NCBI GenBank assembly: GCA_026400435.1
Contig: JAPLOZ010000015.1
Location: 1-64,000, forward strand
DNA from: Hyphomicrobiales bacterium
Lineage (GTDB): Bacteria; Pseudomonadota; Alphaproteobacteria; Rhizobiales; Rhizobiaceae
DNA length: 64,000 nt
Direction: 5' to 3'
Shown: piece after piece, positions 46,201-54,352 of the stretch
Numbering within the stretch: the first letter of the stretch is position 1
Layout of the letters: each line of letters starts with the position of its first letter
Translations under genes and position numbers: made by a program
Notes under the pieces: generated by a model
What the model was told of the DNA's origin: nothing
Seen by the model: the letters and a program-made list of their open reading frames with translations, nothing else
Databases searched by the model: none

Positions 46201-49200
46201 CGCCGCACAGGTGCAGAAGATCGCCGAGGGCCGCGAGACCCTGTCCAGGGCGCTCCAGGCAGACCTGCAGAAGGTCGCGGAAGGCCGCGCATCGTTCGAC
46301 GACGTTGTCGCCGGCCACGTTACGCGCCTTGCCGACGGACGCGATACAATGGCACGCGCGCTCGACGAGGACCTCGGCAAGCTCGCCGATGCCCGCCGCG
46401 AGATCGACGCGGCTATCGCCGCCCACATAGACACCATCGCCAGCAAGCGCATCGACATCTCGCAGGCGGTCGCAGCCGACGTCGAGAAGATCGAGGACGC
46501 CTTCCGTCGTCAGACCGGCGTCATCGATGAGCGCACCGGCACCATGGAGCGCGCGCTCAACATCGGCATCGACAATGTCCGTCAGGTGCTCGAGAAGAGC
46601 GCTGTCGGCGTCGCCGGCGCCCTGCGCGACAAGGTTCTGGAAGTCACCAACACGCTGAGCGAGCAGGCCGGCAATGCCTTTGCCGAGGCCGACCAGCGCG
46701 TCGCCGCGCGCGCCGACCAGACTTCAAGCGCCCTGCTCGCCCGCGTTGGCGACATCGCAAAGGCGTTCGGCGAAGCGGACGCCACGATTGCCGCGCGCAC
46801 CGAAGCTACGTCGAGCGCCCTGCTCGCCCGCGGCGACGAGGTTGCAAGCCTCATGTCGAGCCGCGCCGAACAGATTGCCCGCGTCATGGACGAGGCCGAC
46901 CAGCGGCTTGCCGCCCGCGCCAAGGATACGTCGACTGCTCTCGTGTCGCACAGTGACGAGATCGCCAACCTGATGGCGACCCGCGCCGAGCAGATCGCCC
47001 GCGTCATGGACGAGGCCGACCAGCGGCTCGCCGCCCGCGCCAAGGAGACCTCGAGCGCGCTGGTTTCGCACGGCGACGAAATCGCCAACCGCATGGCCAG
47101 CCGCGCCGAGCAGATCGCCGGGGCCTTTGACGAGGCCGACCAGCAGCTCGTCGCCCGCGCCATGGAAACCGCGGGTTCGCTCGCCGCGCGCGCCGGAGAC
47201 ATTCTGCGCAACTTCGACGATGCCGATCAGCGGCTTGGCATGCGCATCGGCGAGTCCGCCGACGCTCTGGCCACCCGTGCCGCCGAACTCGGACGCATCT
47301 TCGACAAGGCCGACGAGAAGCTGGTTGCCCGTATCGCCGACGGCGCAGAGAAGCTCGAGACCCGCGCGGGTCAGCTCGGCCGCATCTTCGACGATGCCGA
47401 CCAGCGGCTCGCCGACCGCGTTGCAGACAGTGCCGCGACGCTCGGCACCAAGGCCGGCGAAATCCTCTTCAACTTCGAGGAAGCCGACAAGCGCATCTCC
47501 GACCGTGTCGCCGAGACGGCAAGCCTGCTTTCGGGCCGCGCGGCCGACATCGGCAATGTCTTTGCCGCGGCCGACCGCCAGGTCGCGGCCCGCGTCGACG
47601 AGACGACGCAGGTGCTGTCCAGCCGCGCGCTGGAAGTCAGCACCCTGTTCGACGAGGCCGAACAGCGCCTCGCCGCCAGGATCAGCGACAGCGCGATTGC
47701 CATCGGCGAACATGCCGAGGGCATCGTCAACGCCTTCAGCGAAACCGAGCAGCGCATCGTCGCCCGCGCCCACCAGACCTCGGCCGAACTCGATGCCCGC
47801 GCTCGCGCCATCGACGAGACGCTCACCATCGCCGACGAGCGGCTGGCGACGGGCGCCCAGGCCGTCGCCGCGCGCGTCAACGCCCACGTCGAGGACGCCG
47901 AAAACCGCATGGCGGCTGGCGTCGAGGCGGTCGGCCAGAAGCTCGGTGAGCAGATTTCGCAGGCCGAGCAGCAGCTTATCTCGCGCGCCAACGTCATTTC
48001 CGAGACCTTCGCGGCGGTCGGCCAGCATATCGGCCAGAGCACCAACGAAGCGGCGCGCACGATCGGCAGCAACACGCGCGAGCTGAACGCCATGCTTGCG
48101 GAGCGGTCCGCCGAGATCACCCGCATCCTGGACGAGACCGCGCGGCCGCTGGTCGACCGTTTCGGCGAGACTGGCGAAGAGCTCGCCAAGACGATCAGCG
48201 AGGTCACGACCCGTTCGACCGAGCGCCTGCGGTCCGAAAACCAGACGCTCGTCGATGCAATCGCCAACCGCACGGCCGAAACGCTCACCGCGGTCGAGGG
48301 CGCGCGCAGCAGCCTCTCCGAAGGCGTCGTCGGGCTGCTCGACCGCCTGTCGGAATCCAGCACGCAGTTGAACGGGCTCATCGAGGCGGCGGCTGTCAAC
48401 CTGTCGAATGTCGACGAGCATCTGGCCGGCAGCACGCAGAACTTCGCGGCCAGCACCGAAAAGGCGGCTCAGACCTTCGCCAGTTCCGCGCGCCTGGTCG
48501 ACCAGAACACGACCCGGCTCACCGAGCTCTCCTCCAATACGCTGCGCGAGGTGGCCTCCATCGCCACCAAGTTCGAGGCGCATTCACGGCTGCTGGTCAG
48601 CGCTTCCGACCTGCTCAGCTCCGCCCAGAACAACCTCGAGCACACGCTTGAGCGGCAGTCGTCGCTGGAAGACCTCGCCGTTGGCCTTGTCAAGAAGTCC
48701 GAGGACCTCGAACGCGTGATGCGCTCCTTCGAAAATCTCGTTGGGAACGCAATGGAAAAGGCCGAGGGCCGCACCCTCGAATCCACCGAGAAGATGCGCA
48801 ACGCCTTCGCGGACCTCATAGAATCGGCGACCTCGCGCTTCAGCGATGCAACCGACGACATGCGCCGCACCGCGCAGGGCATCCGCGCCGAACTGGAAGA
48901 CACCCGCGCCGAGATCAAGAAGGGCGTGTTCGATCTGCCCCTGGAGGCCAAGGAGTCGACCACCGCCATCCGCCGCGCGGTCAGCGAGCAGATCAACGCA
49001 CTGAAGGAACTTTCGGCGATCGTCGCCAAGTCGGGCCGCAATTCGGACGTGTCGCAGTCGACGACCCCGGCCAGCGCTCCCGTACGCCAGGCATCGCCTG
49101 CCCCGCGTCCGGCCGCTCCGGCACAGCCGGCTCCGCGCGCGGCTGAGCAGCCGCCCCGCCCCGCCGCCGCCCCGCTGCCGCAGGCTGCCCAGCCCCAGAC

Positions 49201-49741
49201 GGCCGCCAGGCGTCCAGCCCCCGCCCCGCAGGCTCCGGCCCGCGCCGGCACGCTGACTGCCGAGCGTTCCGCTCAGGCGCAGCGTACGCCCCAAGGCGGT
49301 TGGGTCAGCGACCTGCTGACCAACGCGTCGCGTGACGAGGCGCCTGCCACGGTCGCCGATGCGCCGCGTACGGCGCCCAGCCAGCGCTCGCCGCTTCAGG
49401 TGGTCGAATCGCTGAACTCGCTGTCGGTCGACATCGCCCGCGCCATCGACCACGACGCCTCGATCGAACTGTGGGACCGCTACCGCCGTGGTGAGCGCGA
49501 CGTGTTCACACGCCGCCTCTACACGCTCAAGGGCCAGCAGACGTTCGACGAAATCCGCCGCAAGTACCAGACGGACGGCGAATTCCGCGCCGCTGTCGAC
49601 CGCTACTGCGAGGATTTCGAGCGGCTGCTCAAGGACGTCGCCCGCAACGACCGCGACAACGTCATGACGCAGACCTATCTGACCTCCGACACCGGCAAGG
49701 TATACACCATGCTGGCCCATGCTGCGGGCCGCCTGCGCTAG
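43286..49741 (+). CDS. rgsE: giant polar-growth coiled-coil protein (GPR/RgsE-like)
   Basis: A 2151-residue inner-membrane protein. A disordered N-terminus (1-125) includes tandem VDRP units (76-94); two membrane helices follow (about 129-149 and 170-191), then about 1700 residues of predicted coiled coil with two repeat arrays, a Pro/Ala-rich linker (about 1920-1990) and a conserved-looking C-terminal domain (about 2045-2151, with VDIARAIDHDASIELWDRY and YLTSDTGKVYTMLAHAAGRL). Size and layout match the Agrobacterium growth pole ring protein and Sinorhizobium RgsE, which organise unipolar growth. The ATG at 43286 has GAGGG 10 bases upstream; an ATG at 43166 would add 40 residues. Monocistronic, ending at a strong terminator. 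Confidence 0.85.
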   Translation: MAKNTRSIESDVSRELENALDLDFAETRKNPQVSATMDDLEAQISQAADELAREGRGNKPAPRQPAQDFRPSERQVDRPVDRPVDRSMDRPVERPLAAQPASFAPANDDRQKDFRSLLNGLNKRASKTVYWIAAGLSVLWLGASAFVAQRMFGPGLWQSGSIDQILSRPEVLLLAVGAILPVILIFAFAAMVRRAQEMSIAAQSMTEVAFHLAEPENLALDRVMMVGQAVRREVAAMGEGIERTLARAVELETLVHTEVNQIERSYSENAARIRALVDGLGSERESVVTHAERVRASITGAHETLRDEIGQASDIIRDSILNASTNLSMTITNSGDTLIDRINESGMHLFDSMDTRVDSITDRLTTSGEAFASLLDTRIAKLTDSTDNLTRSLTDLLDDRTSGMVSLLGGAARTLSAEFEQSLNSIERTLSERGQGLISEFETRAHALDTGTAKLNAALEARARQINETLVERAKEIATTFIEGKETLFGLIDEGKSRIGAEMSDIVQSTSSMLESRATEFAGRLDHARHVVSRAFDTDIQRLTDARAGIEQAVENHTRKLADSRDRMASALQSDLAKFAEGRASIDAAVGSQVQKLAEGRNMLSRALEEDLRKINDQRSSIDAALSSQLDRLSASRDSLAKILADDTQKLAQTRMNIDEMVAGHVGKLAEGRNILARALEADLSKLSETRTNIDGIVAAQVEKLAEGRDILSRALKADLGAIDNLVESQIQKFADGRNSIAQVLESDVDKLKEGRQVVEDMVAEQLKRLDRGRETLAQALEADLAGINGLLQSHVEKFGEGRIGLTRALEDDLAKLTQSRANIDTIVASQVEKLAEGRDILKRALEVDLNKISEARAEVDSLVASHVDRISQGRGVLSEALQADLDKLGDTRATIDAFVSGQVQKFAEGRDILTKALEDDLSKLAESRSSIDGLVAGQVEKLAQGRDILTRALQADLDKLTEARVQVDGLVAAQVQKIAEGRETLSRALQADLQKVAEGRASFDDVVAGHVTRLADGRDTMARALDEDLGKLADARREIDAAIAAHIDTIASKRIDISQAVAADVEKIEDAFRRQTGVIDERTGTMERALNIGIDNVRQVLEKSAVGVAGALRDKVLEVTNTLSEQAGNAFAEADQRVAARADQTSSALLARVGDIAKAFGEADATIAARTEATSSALLARGDEVASLMSSRAEQIARVMDEADQRLAARAKDTSTALVSHSDEIANLMATRAEQIARVMDEADQRLAARAKETSSALVSHGDEIANRMASRAEQIAGAFDEADQQLVARAMETAGSLAARAGDILRNFDDADQRLGMRIGESADALATRAAELGRIFDKADEKLVARIADGAEKLETRAGQLGRIFDDADQRLADRVADSAATLGTKAGEILFNFEEADKRISDRVAETASLLSGRAADIGNVFAAADRQVAARVDETTQVLSSRALEVSTLFDEAEQRLAARISDSAIAIGEHAEGIVNAFSETEQRIVARAHQTSAELDARARAIDETLTIADERLATGAQAVAARVNAHVEDAENRMAAGVEAVGQKLGEQISQAEQQLISRANVISETFAAVGQHIGQSTNEAARTIGSNTRELNAMLAERSAEITRILDETARPLVDRFGETGEELAKTISEVTTRSTERLRSENQTLVDAIANRTAETLTAVEGARSSLSEGVVGLLDRLSESSTQLNGLIEAAAVNLSNVDEHLAGSTQNFAASTEKAAQTFASSARLVDQNTTRLTELSSNTLREVASIATKFEAHSRLLVSASDLLSSAQNNLEHTLERQSSLEDLAVGLVKKSEDLERVMRSFENLVGNAMEKAEGRTLESTEKMRNAFADLIESATSRFSDATDDMRRTAQGIRAELEDTRAEIKKGVFDLPLEAKESTTAIRRAVSEQINALKELSAIVAKSGRNSDVSQSTTPASAPVRQASPAPRPAAPAQPAPRAAEQPPRPAAAPLPQAAQPQTAARRPAPAPQAPARAGTLTAERSAQAQRTPQGGWVSDLLTNASRDEAPATVADAPRTAPSQRSPLQVVESLNSLSVDIARAIDHDASIELWDRYRRGERDVFTRRLYTLKGQQTFDEIRRKYQTDGEFRAAVDRYCEDFERLLKDVARNDRDNVMTQTYLTSDTGKVYTMLAHAAGRLR
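44957..46426 (+). repeat. array 1: 14 units of 36 (twice 29) codons
   Basis: Residues 558-1047 of the giant protein are 14 consecutive units. The consensus begins VEKLAEGRDILTRALEADL and ends in ANIDGLVAAQ. Twelve units are exactly 36 residues; units 5 and 7 are 29, each lacking 7 residues in the second half. The unit total (490 residues) fits the start and end points to the base. Unit similarity is clear in protein and moderate in DNA. Confidence 0.9.
46655..47884 (+). repeat. array 2: 13 units of 29 (three times 40) codons
   Basis: Residues 1124-1533 are 13 consecutive units with consensus RAxxIxxxFDEADQRLAAR followed by xxETSxALxS. Ten units are 29 residues; units 2-4 are 40, extended by an 11-residue segment of the type HSDEIANLMAT. 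Units 3 and 4 are nearly identical in DNA, 120 bases apart (for example 46861 and 46981), pointing to a recent duplication. Confidence 0.9.
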
Positions 49742-49761
49742 GCGACGGACACCGGTACCTG

Positions 49762-49787
49762 AAAGGGCGGGATTTCCCCGCCCTTTT
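49762..49787. terminator. terminator after the giant gene
   Basis: A perfect 10-bp stem, AAAGGGCGGG (49762-49771) with CCCGCCCTTT (49777-49786), loop ATTTC, then TTC. The A and T ends make it usable in both directions for the convergent genes on either side. Confidence 0.85.
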
Positions 49788-50251
49788 CATTTGCGCAGGG
49801 TAGCGCGTGCACCGTGGCAAGCTCTCTGGTGATCGATCCGATCGATGAACCGGCGCGCCCGCTCAACGGGATCGCCCAGGTACTGGTCTGGACCTAGCAT
49901 CTTGCGGCTGTTGAGTTCCGACGTGTGGAGGAGGCCAAAGTCGACCGCCAGGATCTCGCAGTTCCAGCCCGCGTTACGCGCCGACCGGCCCTTGCGGTGA
50001 TGGGCGAGCAGCCGCTCCAGCAGCGAATAGCCATGGTAGTCGAATGCGACGACACCGTCGGTTACATAGACGTGGTTCCCGGCAAACCCCTCGGCAGGGA
50101 CGATCCGCTCCGCGCGGAATCCGTCGAGAGGCGGCTGCTGGAGATAGGTTCCTGCAAGGATGTGGCAGGCGCCGTGGCCGAAGAATATCCGGTCCGGCAG
50201 CGCCCATCGCCTGACGGGATCCTTCTTGATGCCCGGCTTGAGAACGTACAT
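49787..50251 (-). CDS. unknown protein, last gene of the MCE operon
   Basis: A 154-residue soluble protein with no signal peptide or membrane helix. Histidine-rich spots stand out: GHGACHILA (25-33), FDYHGYS and LLAHHRKG, with a single GWNCEI cysteine block. I recognise no family; the pattern could suit a metal-binding or hydrolase-like fold but nothing is certain. GGAAG precedes the ATG at 50251, and the gene begins 24 bases after the lipoprotein gene stop, so it is very likely part of the lipid-transport operon. Confidence 0.7.
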   Translation of the reverse strand: MYVLKPGIKKDPVRRWALPDRIFFGHGACHILAGTYLQQPPLDGFRAERIVPAEGFAGNHVYVTDGVVAFDYHGYSLLERLLAHHRKGRSARNAGWNCEILAVDFGLLHTSELNSRKMLGPDQYLGDPVERARRFIDRIDHQRACHGARATLRK

Positions 50252-50275
50252 GGCTGCTTCCGCCGGGAACCGCAG

Positions 50276-50944
50276 TCAGAGAATCTTGCTCGTCCAGTCG
50301 ACGATCTCTACCGCGGCCTGCCCGAAGGCGGCGTCCAGCGCGCTGACATAGGCGCTGTTTCCGTCTCCCGACACCGGCACGCTGGCAGTGAAGACCTTCT
50401 CCGCCCTCACGACCCCGTTGCGGTCGTTGAGCAACCGCACGAACAATTCGACGTCGGCCGTCGCGGCGCCCTCGACGCGGATTTGGAAGGCGCGCACTTC
50501 CAGGATCACCTGGTAGTCGATCGCCAGCCCCTCGCCCGGCCTGCCGACGCCCTGGAACTCGCCTGAGCGCTGGAAGGTTTCGGCCAGCCGCGCCTGCACG
50601 ATCTTGGGCAGCCTGTCGGCCCACTGGGCGCCCTTGAGGTACTGGATGTTGCCGGGAGCCGGCGTAATCACGATGTTCTGCCCGTCGAGCGCTTTCAGCG
50701 CCGATGGTTCGGCGATCAGGATCTGCCTGTAGCTGCGGCCGCGCCCGTCGCCCGCGGCAGGCGCCGTCAGTTCATAGGTATCGAGCGCCTTCGGAGCGCT
50801 GAGCAGGGCGCAGCCGGAAAGCGCAACCGACAGGGCAATCGCTCCCGACATCAGCTTGACTGATCGCAACAAATATCCCCGCGCGGTGGACGTGGCCGTC
50901 AATCCCTCACCCGGTTTCTTGCGGGCGCGCGCCAGCAAAGTCAA
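50276..50944 (-). CDS. ABC-type transport auxiliary lipoprotein (PqiC/DUF330-like)
   Basis: A 222-residue outer-membrane-type lipoprotein. The lipobox is LSGC with Cys45, after an unusually long basic N-terminus (1-30); a start at Met32 is possible, but the ATG at 50944 overlaps the MCE gene stop as ATGA, favouring it. The body matches the auxiliary-component family (YELTAPA, RLPKIVQARLAETFQRSG, VDWTSKIL). It should sit at the outer membrane and accept or donate lipid with the MCE protein. Confidence 0.82.
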   Translation of the reverse strand: MTLLARARKKPGEGLTATSTARGYLLRSVKLMSGAIALSVALSGCALLSAPKALDTYELTAPAAGDGRGRSYRQILIAEPSALKALDGQNIVITPAPGNIQYLKGAQWADRLPKIVQARLAETFQRSGEFQGVGRPGEGLAIDYQVILEVRAFQIRVEGAATADVELFVRLLNDRNGVVRAEKVFTASVPVSGDGNSAYVSALDAAFGQAAVEIVDWTSKIL

Positions 50945-52314
50945 CGCCGCACCCTCCCGTCATACTGGCGAACCGTCCCTTCGCCGCCGGTAATGATGCG
51001 CTGGGGGTTGCGTCCGAGGTCGGTGATCGCCTCCTCGATGCGGTTGATCGAGCGCCGGCTGTCGCGAACCAGTGAATCGACGTCGCTCAGCCCCTGGCCG
51101 GAGAAGCGGGCGAGCCCGTCCAAGATGGAGGCGAGCCGCGCATTCAGCGTGTCGGCCACCTGCTTGAACGATTTCAGCGTCTCGCTCGCCTGCGCCATCA
51201 CGCCCTGCGCATCGTCGGAGCCAAGCAGCTTGTCAACCTTGACCAGTATTCCGTCCACCCGGGTCGATGCCACGTTCAGCCGGCCCGAGATTTCCCTGGC
51301 GTCGCTGATCACCTTCTCGATGTCCTGGGCGCGCGGGCTGAGCTTGCCGGTGAAGGCAGAGATGTCGGCCGCCGCCTTGTTTGCATTGGCGCTTGCTTCG
51401 GAGATGTTGGTCAGCGCGGTGCGAACAGTTTCCTTGTCGACGCCGTCTAGGATGCCGTCCACCTTGGCCAGCGTCTGCTCAGCCTGCTTTGCAAACCCGT
51501 TGATCGTTCCCACCGCTTGGTCGACGCCGCCGACGATCTCGTCGAAGCGCGCGCTCTGCTGCTTGAGGCTGTCGGTGAACACCTCGACATTGCCGACGAT
51601 GTTCTGGATTTTCTGGGTATCCACGGATTTCAGCAATTCCTCGGCCGCCTTCAGCGTGCCGTCCAGCTTGCCCGATACTCCGGCCAGTTCCGTGGACAGG
51701 GCCGATACGGCCGACAGGAACTTGTCGATGCCGTCCGAATTGTTGGCCAGCGCCTGCGAGAATTTCTCGACGTTCTGGGCCGTCTGGGTCAGCGGCCCGC
51801 GCACGTCGCGCGTGAAGCTTTCAAGGTCGTTCAGCACGTGGTCGGCGCGCGTGAAGATGGTCTGCGCCGTCTGCAGCAGGTTCGTCACCGCCGACGGGTT
51901 GGCCGTGATTTCGGCGACGCGTCCCTTCTGCTCTGCTTCGTCGAGCAGGTTCGGCTCCTTGGGGTCGGCGCCCTTCAGTTCGATGTTGGCCTGCCCGGTC
52001 AGGCCGGCGATGCCGACGTCGGCCTGCGTCGACTTGGTGATCGGCGTCAGCCGGTCCACCTCGGCGTCGGCGATGGCCACCGTCGGATTCAGCACGTCGA
52101 TGTAGACGCGCCGCACATCGCCCACCTTCACGCCGTTGAAAAGCACCGCGCTGCCTCTGCCCAGGCCCGAGGCGGAGCCCGGAATGCGAATGCGCAGCGT
52201 CGTCGTTTCGCCACGGTCGCCAATTGCCGACGCCCAGTAGACGAACGCGAAGGCGGCCGCGATAGCAATCAGCGTGAATATACCGACGACAACGTAGTTG
52301 GCTCTGGTTTCCAT
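50941..52314 (-). CDS. MCE family lipid-transport protein (MlaD-like)
   Basis: A 457-residue protein anchored by one N-terminal helix (8-28). The MCE domain (about 37-115) contains RIRIPGSASGLGRGSAVLFNG and VGDVRRVYID; the remaining 330 residues are long helices with repeated short segments, expected to form a tube or bridge as in longer MCE proteins. It should bind phospholipid or another hydrophobic molecule in the periplasm. It is encoded 20 bases after the ATPase gene and coupled to the lipoprotein gene. Confidence 0.92.
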   Translation of the reverse strand: METRANYVVVGIFTLIAIAAAFAFVYWASAIGDRGETTTLRIRIPGSASGLGRGSAVLFNGVKVGDVRRVYIDVLNPTVAIADAEVDRLTPITKSTQADVGIAGLTGQANIELKGADPKEPNLLDEAEQKGRVAEITANPSAVTNLLQTAQTIFTRADHVLNDLESFTRDVRGPLTQTAQNVEKFSQALANNSDGIDKFLSAVSALSTELAGVSGKLDGTLKAAEELLKSVDTQKIQNIVGNVEVFTDSLKQQSARFDEIVGGVDQAVGTINGFAKQAEQTLAKVDGILDGVDKETVRTALTNISEASANANKAAADISAFTGKLSPRAQDIEKVISDAREISGRLNVASTRVDGILVKVDKLLGSDDAQGVMAQASETLKSFKQVADTLNARLASILDGLARFSGQGLSDVDSLVRDSRRSINRIEEAITDLGRNPQRIITGGEGTVRQYDGRVRR

Positions 52315-52334
52315 TCAGCCCCTAAGAACGCGCT

Positions 52335-53078
52335 TCAAGGTCGAGCTGCCTGGCCCGCTACGAGAACGCGCTTCTTTCCCAGCACCGCAACCCGGTCGCA
52401 TGTCGAGAACAGGCTGTCCAGATCGTGAGTCACCATGTAAACGGTAAGGCCCATCGTGTCCCGCATCTTGACGACGAGTTCGTCGAATTCGGCCGCGCTG
52501 ATCGGGTCGAGGCCCGAAGTCGGCTCGTCGAGGAACACGATTTCCGGATCGAGCGCCAGCGCGCGCGCGAGTGCCGCGCGCTTGATCATGCCGCCGGAAA
52601 GCTCGCTCGGGAATTTCTTGCCCGCGTCGGGCGGCAGGCCGACCAGTTCGATCTTCAGCAGCGCAAGCTCGTCCATCAACGCCTGCGGCAGGTCGAGATA
52701 TTCGCGCATAGGCACCTGGATGTTTTCCAGGACGCTGAGGGCCGAAAACAGCGCCCCGTGCTGGAACAGCACGCCGACCCGCATGTCGAGTTGCATCCGC
52801 TCAGCCTCGCCGGCCTTGTCAAGATCGACGCCGAACAGCTTGATCGTCCCCGACCGCTTCTTGTTCAGGCCGAGGACGGTGCGCAGCAGCACCGACTTGC
52901 CGGCGCCGGAAGCGCCGACAAAACCGAGGATTTCGCCCCGCTTGACGTCGAGGCAGAGCTTGTCCAGCACCATGTTTTCGCCGAACACCACGGTCACGTC
53001 GCGCACCGACAGCACGACATTGGCGTCTGCCGCGCCAGCCCGCTCGTCGCGCGTTTCGATCATGGCCGCATCGCTCAT
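52335..53078 (-). CDS. MlaF-like ABC transporter ATP-binding protein
   Basis: A 247-residue ATPase. Walker A GASGAGKS (55-62), Q-loop FQHGALFSALSV, signature LSGGMIKRAALARAL, Walker B IVFLDEPTSGLDP and switch VTHDLDSL. The FQxGALFxSxxV element is typical of MlaF/Ttg2A rather than of import ATPases. Starts 8 bases after the permease stop. Confidence 0.92.
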   Translation of the reverse strand: MSDAAMIETRDERAGAADANVVLSVRDVTVVFGENMVLDKLCLDVKRGEILGFVGASGAGKSVLLRTVLGLNKKRSGTIKLFGVDLDKAGEAERMQLDMRVGVLFQHGALFSALSVLENIQVPMREYLDLPQALMDELALLKIELVGLPPDAGKKFPSELSGGMIKRAALARALALDPEIVFLDEPTSGLDPISAAEFDELVVKMRDTMGLTVYMVTHDLDSLFSTCDRVAVLGKKRVLVAGQAARP

Positions 53079-53086
53079 CTCGCCAC

Positions 53087-54274
53087 CTAGAAATCGATCG
53101 CGGCGTAGAACACCGCGAACGCCCCGTCGAGGATGATCACCACGAAGATCGACTTCACCACCGAGGCGGTGACGTGCTTGCCGAGCGACTCCGCGCTGCC
53201 GCCGACCTTGAGCCCTTCGACCGCGCCTATGATGCCGATGATGAGCGCCATGAACGGGGCCTTGATCAGCCCGGCGAAGATCGTGGACACGTCGATCGCC
53301 ACGCGCAGGCGGTCGATGAACTGCACCGGCGGGATGTCCGAATAGAGCCAGGTCACGGCGATGCCGCCGCCGAGCGCTGCGAAATTTGCCAGGATCGAAA
53401 GGCATGGCAGCGCGACAACGAGCGCGACGAGGCGCGGGAAAACCAGAACCCCGACCGGGTTCAGCCCGATCACGGTCAGCGCATCGACCTCCTCGCGCAT
53501 CTTCATCGAACCGATTTCGGCGGTGATGGCGCTGCCCGAGCGACCGGCGATCATGATCGCCGTCATCAGCACGCCGAGTTCGCGCAGCACAAGGATGCCG
53601 ACAAGGTCGACCACGAAGATGTCGGCGCCGAAATAGGAGAGTTGGTAGGCGCCCTGCTGGGCGACGATGGCGCCCACTATGCCCGACATGAGGACCACGA
53701 CCGGGATGGCGCCGACACCCATGCGGTCGATCTGCGAGAAGATCGCGGCCATGTTGATGCCGTGTCCGCGCCCGAGCTTCATCTGCCCGCCGCGTATCGT
53801 GGCGCCCAGTATGTTCATGGCGCCCAGGAAGTCGTCACGCATCTCATAGACGCGCGCGCCGATCGCCGCGAGGATCAGGACGACGAAGTTAGCCGGCTTT
53901 TCGGCGCGGCGGCCCATCGTCTTGTCGGAAGCGTCGGCGACCGCGCCAAGCAGGATTTTGGTGACGTCGCTCTGACCTTCGAGCCGTGCGTCCACGCCCT
54001 TTTCGCGCGCGGTCGCAACCAGCCGCTGAATCAGCCAGGCCCCTGCAGTGTCCATGCGGCCAACCTGGGCGACGTCGACGACCAGCGCCGTAAGTCCCTT
54101 TCGGTCGGCAATCGCACGCATTGCCTTGTCGACGCCGGCCACCCGGCGCGTCGTCCAGTTGCCGGCAAGTCGGCAGGTCAGCATGCCACCCGCCTCGCTC
54201 TCCTCGATGCGCGGTTCAAGGTTAGGTGCCGGATCTCGGGCTTTGCTGGCTTCCAGTTGGGCGTTGATAACCAT
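53087..54274 (-). CDS. MlaE-like permease with N-terminal STAS domain
   Basis: A 395-residue protein that fuses a STAS domain (about 30-115, MlaB-like) to an MlaE permease. The membrane part has the MlaE-type FSQIDRMGVGAIPVVVLMSGIVGAIV and the ELGVLMTAIMIAGRSGSAITAEIGSMK region (each cited in parts). Because STAS is fused, no separate mlaB is needed; no mlaC is present. First gene of the operon permease-ATPase-MCE-lipoprotein-unknown. The ATG at 54274 was chosen; its ribosome-binding site is weak. Confidence 0.9.
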   Translation of the reverse strand: MVINAQLEASKARDPAPNLEPRIEESEAGGMLTCRLAGNWTTRRVAGVDKAMRAIADRKGLTALVVDVAQVGRMDTAGAWLIQRLVATAREKGVDARLEGQSDVTKILLGAVADASDKTMGRRAEKPANFVVLILAAIGARVYEMRDDFLGAMNILGATIRGGQMKLGRGHGINMAAIFSQIDRMGVGAIPVVVLMSGIVGAIVAQQGAYQLSYFGADIFVVDLVGILVLRELGVLMTAIMIAGRSGSAITAEIGSMKMREEVDALTVIGLNPVGVLVFPRLVALVVALPCLSILANFAALGGGIAVTWLYSDIPPVQFIDRLRVAIDVSTIFAGLIKAPFMALIIGIIGAVEGLKVGGSAESLGKHVTASVVKSIFVVIILDGAFAVFYAAIDF

Positions 54275-54352
54275 GATGAATCGTCTTAACCCGTCGCGCC
54301 ACGGCTGTCGATTTGACGCCTGCGCCTTCGGCCTGCTGCGGAGCATTTAAAC

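Noticed and set aside
44957-47884. Repeats as a CRISPR array or intergenic satellite
   Set aside because: The repeats are in frame within one gene, have no unique spacers of constant length and encode helical units.
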